A DNA stretch of 6,577 nt from Lamprocystis purpurea (GTDB taxonomy: Bacteria > Pseudomonadota > Gammaproteobacteria > Chromatiales > Chromatiaceae), in the NCBI GenBank assembly GCA_020718945.1, contig DYRB01000169.1, forward strand, positions 1-6,577, written 5' to 3'. The first letter of the stretch is position 1; the number at the start of each line of letters is the position of its first letter. Shown here piece by piece: positions 1-6,100 of this stretch. The position numbers and the translations under genes were made by a program. The notes under the pieces were generated by a model. It saw only the letters and a list, made by a program, of their open reading frames with translations, did no database searches and was not told the DNA's origin.

Positions 1-962
1 CTGGCCCCGGCGCCAAAGCGCTCGGCGATGCCTTCGAGCAGGTCGCGCTTCTGGGTGTAATCGACGATGGTCTCGGCACCTATGACCTCCCGGGCCACAT
101 AGCCGCTGCTGCCCAGACCGTCGATCAGGCCGAGGTCCAGGGCCTGCTGGCCACTCCAGAAGAGCCCGCTGAAGACCTCGGCACCGCCCTTCAAACGATC
201 ACCACGACCCTCCTTGACCACCTGGATGAACTGCTGGTGCAGGGTATCCAACAGGGTCTGGACGAAGCTGCGGTCGGACTCGGACAGGGGCGAGAAGGGG
301 TCGAGGATGCCCTTGTTGGCCCCGGCGGTGAGCAAGCGGCGCTCCACGCCCAGGTCCTCCATGGTCTTCTGGAAGCCGAAGCCGTCCATGCGCACCCCGA
401 TGGACCCCACCAGGCTGCCCTTGTCGGCGTAGATCTTGTCGGCGGCCACGGCGATGTAATAGCCGCCGGAGGCGCACAGGTCCACGGCCACGGCATAGAC
501 GGGCATGTCGCGGCCCTTGTCCGCCTTGTACTTGGCCTTGAGGCGGCGGACCTCGTCGTTGATGTAGCCGGCCTGCACCGGACTGCCGCCTGGGCTGTTG
601 ATGCGCAGTATGACGCCCTTGGCGTGCTCGTCCTCGAAGGCCTCGCGCAGCGCCGTCACCACCTTGTCGGCACTCGCCTGGGCCTCGGGGGCTATGATGC
701 CCTTGATCTCCACCAGGGCCGTGTGTTCCGCGCCCGGTGCCATCCGCTCCAGCAGATCCCGGGAATAGAAGGCCGCCGCCAGGGCAATCAGGTAGAGCAG
801 CACCAGGACCTTGAACAGGTTGCGCCAGAACCGCGCGCGCCTCTGCTCGAGCAGAAACTCCTGGGCCATGCGGTTGAGCAGGGCCCGCTCCCAGTGCTCG
901 CCCTCGGGGGAGGGCATGGAGTCGGGCCCGGATCGCCAGAATCGCCAGAATCGCCAGTTCAT
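1..962 (-). CDS. sppA: Signal peptide peptidase SppA, short S49 type (C-terminus cut by window edge)
   Basis: Membrane-anchored serine protease of family S49, expected to degrade cleaved signal peptides in or near the inner membrane. The 320 codons visible start at ATG 962-960. A basic cytoplasmic N-terminus (about residues 1-47) precedes one hydrophobic segment (about 48-66, KVLVLLYLIALAAAF), then the protease domain. INSPGGSP (121-128) and the nucleophile motif DLCASGGYY (161-169) are plain. Ser165 and Lys217 (in TAGANKG) lie 52 residues apart, the same spacing as the Ser147/Lys199 dyad of Bacillus subtilis SppA. The length fits the short single-domain form, not the 67-kDa E. coli type, so only a few residues should be missing. 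The start is supported by GGAG 10 nt upstream and by its ATGA overlap with the HAD stop; the internal Met16 has no ribosome site. It is the last visible gene of the rluC operon. Confidence 0.93.
   Translation of the reverse strand, partial: MNWRFWRFWRSGPDSMPSPEGEHWERALLNRMAQEFLLEQRRARFWRNLFKVLVLLYLIALAAAFYSRDLLERMAPGAEHTALVEIKGIIAPEAQASADKVVTALREAFEDEHAKGVILRINSPGGSPVQAGYINDEVRRLKAKYKADKGRDMPVYAVAVDLCASGGYYIAVAADKIYADKGSLVGSIGVRMDGFGFQKTMEDLGVERRLLTAGANKGILDPFSPLSESDRSFVQTLLDTLHQQFIQVVKEGRGDRLKGGAEVFSGLFWSGQQALDLGLIDGLGSSGYVAREVIGAETIVDYTQKRDLLEGIAERFGAGA
933..959 (-). repeat. Three 9-bp tandem units at the sppA N-terminus
   Basis: Two exact units TCGCCAGAA (plus strand, 933-941 and 942-950) and a third differing at its last two bases (951-959) encode the RFWRFWR stretch within the first ten residues of SppA. 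They lie directly inside the HAD/sppA junction. This looks like slippage-type local duplication that kept the frame. Confidence 0.75.
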
Positions 963-1642
963 GTGAGTTCTTCTCCATCGCGGTCCAAACGGCGGCGTCG
1001 CTCCAGCCAGGCCGGCATGTCCACCAGGTCCGCCAGGCACCCCAGGGGGCCCTGGGCGAGGAGGCGTTCCGGGGAATGGACCCCGTAACAGACGGCCAGG
1101 GCGCAGGCCCCGGCATTGTGGGCCATCTGCATGTCGTATTCGGTGTCGCCCACCATCAGGGTCTCGGCCCCCCTCACCCCCAGTTCGTCCATGAGTTCCA
1201 GGAGCATGGCCGGGTGGGGCTTGGAGAAGGTCTCGTCGGCACAGCGGGTGGCCTGGAAGTGCCCGCCCAGGCCGGTGGAGTCCAGCACCAGGTCGAGCCC
1301 ACGGCGGCTCTTGCCCGTGGCCACTGCCAGCAGGTGGCCGCGGCTGCGCAGCCAGTCCAGGGTCTCGACCGCCCCGGGGAACAGGTAGGACGGGGTCTCG
1401 TTGGCGACCAGGAAGTGGTGACGATAGCGCTCGATCAGGGCGCGCCGGCCCTCTGGCCCGGACTCCGGCATCAGCACCGCCAGGGCCTCATCCAGGCCCA
1501 GGCCGATGATGTCCCGGGCCGCCTCCGGGGTCGGCAGGGGCAGGTCCAGGTCGGAAAAGGCGGCCTGGATGCAGGCGACGATGCGCGCCTCCGAGTCCAT
1601 CAAGGTCCCGTCCCAGTCGAACACGATCAGCTTGTAGGGCAT
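959..1642 (-). CDS. HAD superfamily subfamily IA hydrolase (phosphoglycolate phosphatase-like)
   Basis: A 227-residue cytoplasmic phosphatase-type enzyme with all four HAD motifs. Motif I is FDWDGT, with nucleophile Asp9 and acid/base Asp11. Motif II is AVATGKS, with Thr109. Motif III is SKPHP, with Lys141. Motif IV is GDTEYD, with Asp166 and Asp170, the Mg2+ ligands. Residues about 15-85 form the helical C1 cap typical of subfamily IA. The closest general type is phosphoglycolate phosphatase (Gph) or a related sugar-phosphate phosphatase, but the substrate cannot be read from sequence, so no symbol is given. The basic C-terminus (ERRRRLDRD) is unremarkable. The ATG at 1642 has a strong GGAGG 7 nt upstream. 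Its first 16 bp overlap the end of rluC and its stop overlaps the sppA start, so translation of all three is probably coupled. Confidence 0.92.
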   Translation of the reverse strand: MPYKLIVFDWDGTLMDSEARIVACIQAAFSDLDLPLPTPEAARDIIGLGLDEALAVLMPESGPEGRRALIERYRHHFLVANETPSYLFPGAVETLDWLRSRGHLLAVATGKSRRGLDLVLDSTGLGGHFQATRCADETFSKPHPAMLLELMDELGVRGAETLMVGDTEYDMQMAHNAGACALAVCYGVHSPERLLAQGPLGCLADLVDMPAWLERRRRLDRDGEELT

Positions 1643-2604
1643 GACTCCGCCTCCAGGGCCCGAATGACCGCCTCCAGGGCTGCCGGCAGGGGGGCCTCGA
1701 CCCGCAGCGGCTTAGGCATGTAATCGGCCTGGAAGGTCAGGGCCGCGGCGTGCAGAAACAAGCGCTTCAGCCCCAGGGCGCGCAGGCGGCGGTTGGCCTC
1801 GGCGTCGCCGTACTTGTCGTCGCCGGCCACCGGGGCCCCCAGGTGGGCGGCATGGACGCGGATCTGGTGGGTGCGCCCGGTGAGCAGGCGCACCTCCACC
1901 AGGGTCAGGCCGCCGAACTGGCGCAGGCGCTTGAAAATGGTGCGCGCCGCCTTGCCCTCGGCGGCGTCCACCCGCACCACCCGCTCGCCGCTGCGCAAGG
2001 TGTTCTTGAGCAATGGGGCGTCGACCAGGGTCTCGGCCTTGGGCAGGGTCCCGGCCAGCAGGGCCAGGTAGCGCTTGTCCATGGCGCTTTCCCGCAGGGA
2101 CTCGTGAAGATCCCGGAGGGTGCTGCGCCGCTTGGCGAGTATCAGGCAGCCGGAGGTGTCCCGGTCCAGGCGGTGGACCAGCTCCAAGGGGCTGTCCGGG
2201 CGCTCCCGGCGCAGGGTCTCGATGAGCCCGAAGGACAGCCCGCTGCCGCCATGGACCGCCAGCCCCGCAGGCTTGTCCACCACCAGCAGGCGGTCGTCCT
2301 CGTAGAGCACCGCCTCGGCCAGGCCACGGACCACCGCCGCCGGGGCCTGACCGGGCTCGGCGGTCTCGGCCTGGCGCAGGGGCGGGATACGCACCAGGTC
2401 GCCGGCCTGCAAGCGGTAGTCGGGCTTGATCCGACCCTTGTTGACCCGCACCTCGCCGCGGCGCAGCACCCGGTACAGATGGCTGCGCGGCACCCCCTTG
2501 ACCCGGGCCATGAGGAAGTTGTCGATGCGCTGCCCGGCGAATTCCGGGTCTACGCGGAGCAGTTCGACGGCCTTGGGCCTCTCGGTGGGGTCGGACAAGG
2601 GCAT
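1627..2604 (-). CDS. rluC: 23S rRNA pseudouridine synthase RluC (RluA family, S4 domain)
   Basis: Converts specific uridines of 23S rRNA (955, 2504 and 2580 in E. coli) to pseudouridine. The 325 residues compare with 319 in E. coli RluC. The order is an S4 RNA-binding domain (about 24-80, with GQRIDNFL, EVRVNKGRIKP and AGDLVRIPP) and then the catalytic domain. That domain carries VVDKPAG (108-114), the signature HRLDRDTSG (144-152, catalytic Asp147), ESAMDKRYLAL (172-182), LLTGRTHQIRVH (240-251) and RLFLHAAAL (281-289). The start at ATG 2604 places GQRIDNFL where it lies in E. coli. The frame stays open upstream to 3150, but that stretch lacks RluC similarity and is GC-driven. The ribosome site is poor (AGGAA abutting the ATG). 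It is divergent from rne, as in E. coli, and is the first gene of the rluC-HAD-sppA operon. Confidence 0.95.
   Translation of the reverse strand: MPLSDPTERPKAVELLRVDPEFAGQRIDNFLMARVKGVPRSHLYRVLRRGEVRVNKGRIKPDYRLQAGDLVRIPPLRQAETAEPGQAPAAVVRGLAEAVLYEDDRLLVVDKPAGLAVHGGSGLSFGLIETLRRERPDSPLELVHRLDRDTSGCLILAKRRSTLRDLHESLRESAMDKRYLALLAGTLPKAETLVDAPLLKNTLRSGERVVRVDAAEGKAARTIFKRLRQFGGLTLVEVRLLTGRTHQIRVHAAHLGAPVAGDDKYGDAEANRRLRALGLKRLFLHAAALTFQADYMPKPLRVEAPLPAALEAVIRALEAESCPTS
1650..1654 (-). promoter_or_regulatory. Ribosome binding site of the HAD hydrolase
   Basis: On the minus strand GGAGG sits 7 nt before the ATG at 1642, inside the last codons of rluC. It fixes the start of the HAD gene and is the best Shine-Dalgarno match in the operon. 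Confidence 0.75.
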
Positions 2605-2628
2605 TTCCTGGCGTAGGGGGGATGTCGT

Positions 2629-2657
2629 TTGATGCCCAATGGGAAGGCTGTTACCAT
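2629..2657 (+). promoter_or_regulatory. Candidate sigma-70 promoter for rne (extended -10)
   Basis: TTGATG (2629-2634, four of six consensus bases) is followed after a 17-bp spacer by TACCAT (2652-2657, four of six). TGT directly before it makes an extended -10. The start point would be near 2664, giving a leader of about 500 nt before the rne ATG at 3168. It lies only 25 bp upstream of the rluC start codon, so the two transcription units would interfere or be co-controlled. This is the best plus-strand match I found by eye in the region; it is unproven. Confidence 0.4.
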
Positions 2658-2898
2658 TCGGCGCTTGCGCGCGGATAGGCGCACGGGTAGTGATTTCAGG
2701 ACCTTCGGTGCATTTACCGAGGTTGTCCCGGCCCGAGTGGGGCAAGCCCTGGCGGAGCGCCCCTGTGGGACCTGGCCCGACCCGATGGCCGGTCCGGTCG
2801 CCCGGAGGCGGGGCGGATTGTATACCGAATACCCGGGGGGACGTGCCGCGGGTCCAGGGACCTGGGCCGACGCCGCCCCCCCAAGAAGCAGATTTGCC

Positions 2899-2921
2899 GG
2901 CCCGCGGTGTCGCCGCGGGCC
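2899..2921 (+). promoter_or_regulatory. Hairpin in the rne leader, 9-bp perfect stem
   Basis: GGCCCGCGG (2899-2907) pairs perfectly with CCGCGGGCC (2913-2921) across the five-base loop TGTCG. No T-run follows on either strand, so it does not look like an intrinsic terminator. An RNase E-like site AGATT (2890-2894) lies five nt before the stem. Confidence 0.55.
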
Positions 2922-3022
2922 CGCACACAGCGCCACCGACGCCCGAGGCGTCTGCGGCAACCGAGAAATCGCGCGTGCCTGCCCGGCAGACCGGGTGGGA
3001 CCGAAAAGAGATCGTTCCCTTG

Positions 3023-3062
3023 AAGGCCCTGCGGTCGGCGCCAGAGCGCGATGCGGGCCCTT
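3023..3062 (+). promoter_or_regulatory. Long bulged hairpin in the rne leader
   Basis: The arms AAGG-CCC-(T)-GC (3023-3032) and GC-GGG-(C)-CCTT (3053-3062) pair with two single-base bulges. Inside them, GTC pairs with GAT (one G-T pair), then GCGC (3038-3041) and GCGC (3046-3049) close a CAGA tetraloop. A long stem broken by small bulges resembles in general form the hairpins of the E. coli rne leader. I could not align it to any of them. Confidence 0.4.
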
Positions 3063-3072
3063 GGGGTAAGGA

Positions 3073-3131
3073 GCTGGCCCGGGGCGCCCAAGAGGGCGCG
3101 CACCCGGGCCTGGTGTCCCGCCCGGGCCAGC
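3073..3131 (+). promoter_or_regulatory. Predicted three-way junction just upstream of rne
   Basis: An 11-bp perfect outer stem pairs GCTGGCCCGGG (3073-3083) with CCCGGGCCAGC (3121-3131). Two hairpins fill the interior. GCGCCC/GGGCGC (3084-3089/3094-3099, loop AAGA) directly abuts the 5' arm. CGGG/CCCG (3105-3108/3117-3120, loop of eight) directly abuts the 3' arm. Only 3100-3104 are left unpaired at the junction. It ends 36 nt before the rne start codon. A competing 7-bp hairpin (3103-3109 with 3120-3126) cannot coexist with the outer stem. Chance pairing is easier at this GC content, so the fold is a prediction. Confidence 0.5.
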
Positions 3132-3167
3132 CCGGCGGGGCACGCGCCAAGGTGCGAGAAGAATTAC

Positions 3168-6100
3168 ATGAAGCGTATGCTGATCAACGCGACTCAACCG
3201 GAAGAGTTGCGGGTGGCGATTGTCGATGGCCAACAGCTCTTTAACCTGGACATCGAGTCCCCCGGCCGGGAACAGAAAAAGGCCAATATCTACAAGGGTG
3301 TCATCACCCGCATCGAGCCCAGCCTGGAGGCCGCCTTCGTCGAGTACGGGGCCGACCGCCACGGCTTCCTGCCCCTGAAGGAGATCTCCCGGGCCTATTT
3401 CGAGCCCGACGCCGCCTCCCCCGGCAACCGCATCAACATCAAGGAAGTGCTGCGGGAGCGCCGCGAGGTCGTGGTCCAGATCGAAAAGGAGGAGCGCGGC
3501 AACAAGGGTGCTGCGCTCACCACTTTCATCTCCCTGGCCGGCCGCTACCTGGTCCTGATGCCCAACAACCCCCGTGCCGGCGGCGTCTCGCGCCGCATCG
3601 AGGGGGCCGAGCGCAGCGACCTGCGCGATGTCATGAGCCAGCTCAACATCCCCGAGGACATGGGGCTGATTGTGCGCACCGCCGGGGTGGGCAAGAACGT
3701 CGAGGAGCTCCAGTGGGACCTGGACTACCTGCTCCAGCTCTGGCAGGCCATCGAGGCCTCCGCCGCGGAGCGCCGCGCCCCCTTCCTGATCTACCAGGAA
3801 AGCGACGTCATCATCCGCTCCATCCGCGACTACCTGCGCAACGACATCGGCGAGATCGTCATCGACGACCGGCGCATGTACGAGAAGGCCGAGGCCTTCA
3901 TCCGCCAGGTCATGCCGGGCAACCAGAAGAAGCTGCGCCTCTACGAGGACGACACCCCGCTCTTCACCCGCTACCAGATCGAGACCCAGATCGAGTCCGC
4001 CTTCCAACGCGTGGTCCACCTGCCCTCCGGCGGGTCCATCGTGTTCGACATCGGCGAGGCCCTGACCTCCATCGACATCAACTCGGCCCGCGCCACCAAG
4101 GGCGCCGACATCGAGGAGACGGCGCTCAACACCAACCTGGAGGCGGCCGACGAAATCGCCCGCCAGTTGCGCCTGCGCGACTTGGGCGGGCTGTTCGTCA
4201 TCGACTTCATTGACATGACCCCGGCCAAGAACCAGCGGGAGGTGGAGAACCGCCTGCGCGACGCCCTCAAGCAGGACCGCGCCCGCATCCAGCTCGCCCG
4301 CATCTCCCGCTTCGGCCTGCTGGAAATGTCCCGCCAGCGCCTGCGCCCGTCGCTCGGCGAATCCAGCCAGACGGTGTGCCCGCGCTGCCGTGGCCAGGGG
4401 ACCATCCGCGGGGTCGAGTCCCTGGGGCTGTCCATACTGCGCATCGTCGAAGAGGAGGCCATGAAGGAGAGCACCGGGCGCATCGTCGTCCAGGTGCCGG
4501 TCAAGGTCGCCACCTTCCTGCTCAATGAGAAGCGCCGCAACCTGCTGGCCATCGAGCACCGCCAAGATGTGGAAGTGGTGCTGCTGCCCAACGAGTACCT
4601 GGAGACCCCTGACTACCAGATCGAGCGGGTCCGCATCCAGGACATGGCCAAGGACGACGACGAGCGGCCGAGCTACCAGATCGCCACCCAGCCGGCGGCC
4701 GAGGCCACCGCCTACCTGCGCTCCGCCGACGCCCCCAGGCCCGAGGAGCCGGCGGTCAAGTCCATCACCCCCCTGGCCCCGGCCCCGGAGCGGGCCGAAC
4801 CCGAGGCCCCCCCGGCCCCGGCCCGCCGTGCGACCGAGGTCGCCCCGACCCCGGCTGCCCGGTTGCCCCAGGGCGGGCTGCTCAAGCGCCTGCTCGGGTT
4901 CTTCGCCCCTAAGGTGGATACCCCCCCAAGCGCGCCGGCCGCGACGGCTCCCACCCAGACACCCGTCCAGCCGGCGTCACAGACTCAGACCCGCCCGGAG
5001 CGTCCCCGCCCGGGCACGGCCGAGGCCCACAGGCCGGGGGGCCACCTGGCCGAACCCCGCCGTCAGCCGGACCGCGGCCAACGCCCCCAGCCCGGGGCAC
5101 GCCCCGGGCAACAGGCCGAGGGCGGTCGCCGTCCGGCCCAGACCGAGGACCGCGGGCCCCGCGGCGCCGATCAGGACCGTCAGCGCGGCGCCGCCGGCCA
5201 GCCGGAGCGCCAGGGCGAACGTCAGGGCGAACGCCCCGGTGACCGTCAGGGGGAAAGGCAGGGCGAGCGCGGCTCGCGCCGCGGGGGCCGCGGTCGCCGC
5301 GGCGAGGGCGGTCGCGACGGCGAGGCCAGACCCGTGAACGGCCAGCGCCCCGCCGAGCCGGGCCAGCCCCAGGATCGTGGCCAGGATCGTGGCCAGGATC
5401 GCACTCAGGACCGCGGCCAGGATCGGCCGGCCGAGCGTTTCCGGGATCGCAGCCCGGAGCGGGCGACAGATCGGACCCCAGAGCGGACCTCGGAGCGGGC
5501 GCCAGATCGCTACCAGGGTCGCGGCGCCGAGCCCCGCCCCTACCCGGAGGAACGCGACCGCCCCGAGGCCGAGCCCTGGGTGGAGCGGGCGGAGCGCCAG
5601 GCCCCGGAGGTCGCAGCGCGTGCCCTCGTCCAGGCCGTCGAGCCGGAGCTGACCCTGCCGGTCCAGGCCCTGGAGGCAACCCCGGCGGTCATTGATAAGG
5701 TCGCGGTTGCCGCGGTCCCTGCGGTCCCCGAGCCGGTCGCACCCAACGAACTGAGCCGCCCCCCGGAGGCCGTCGCCCCAGAGGCCGTCGCCCCAGAGGC
5801 CGTTGCCCCGGAGACCGTCGCCGCGGCCGACGCCGAACCCGGTCCGACAGCGCCCGCCGAGGTCCCCGCCGATAGGGCGGCTCCGCGACCTGCCGAGGCC
5901 GACGGCAGCACCCTGGAGCGGGCCATGCGTGCCCGGACCACCGAGGCCCCGACGGCACGCGAGCCCGCGCCGGCCCCCAGGGGCATGGACCAGACCGACG
6001 AGGACGAAGACACCGACCTGGACGACGAGCCCGAACGCGACACGGCCCCGGAGGCCGGCGAGGCCCCACGGCCCCGGCGCCGCCGTCGCGGCGGCGGGCG

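Larger units (their letters stand above)
2605..3167. other. Divergent rluC/rne intergenic region and probable rne mRNA leader
   Basis: There are 563 bp between the two divergent start codons. I see no convincing gene here, although several GC-driven frames are open. It holds a plausible rne promoter near its left end (2629-2657), a hairpin at 2899-2921, a long bulged hairpin at 3023-3062 and a three-way-junction fold at 3073-3131. One AT-richer island lies at 2817-2830. E. coli rne also has a long structured leader (about 361 nt) that mediates feedback by RNase E on its own mRNA, so a similar role is likely here. No clear promoter for rluC was found, though one must lie on the minus strand in this interval. 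Confidence 0.7.

Noticed and set aside
237..1088. Plus-strand frame of 283 codons opposite sppA
   Set aside because: Antisense of SppA and of the HAD 3' end; no domain, and it crosses a gene junction.
199..1116. Minus-strand frame of 305 codons overlapping sppA and HAD in another frame
   Set aside because: Out-of-frame reading of both genes; the true SppA frame has the transmembrane segment and the Ser/Lys dyad.
1750..2616. Plus-strand frame of 288 codons opposite rluC
   Set aside because: Antisense of a well-matched RluC; Gln/Gly/Ala/His-rich product with no domain.
2817..2822. Minus-strand TACAAT as a -10 box for rluC
   Set aside because: Five of six bases match, but no -35-like hexamer lies 16-18 bp upstream and the leader would be over 200 nt. 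Not strong enough to annotate.
2629..3069. Plus-strand frame of 146 codons in the intergenic region
   Set aside because: Pro/Arg/Gly-rich product with no motif; its start overlaps the candidate promoter and it has no ribosome site. More likely untranslated rne leader.
3103..3126. 7-bp GC hairpin as an intrinsic terminator
   Set aside because: No U-tract follows on either strand, and it lies inside the rne leader just before the start codon. Kept only as an alternative fold of the three-way junction.
2605..3150. Upstream extension of rluC to a start at 3150
   Set aside because: The added 182 residues show no similarity to RluC, cover the rne leader, and are open only because stops are rare at this GC content. 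ATG 2604 gives a normal-length RluC.
2550..4565. Minus-strand frame of 671 codons opposite the rne catalytic half
   Set aside because: It is the exact antisense of the conserved RNase E coding sequence and of the intergenic region, rich in D/L/V/G as antisense frames of GC-rich genes are. It has no recognisable domain and contradicts the clear rne frame.
5199..5429. Tandem repeats as a CRISPR-like array or mobile element
   Set aside because: The units are 12 bp, in frame, without spacers, and encode continuous RNase E tail sequence. They are coding repeats.
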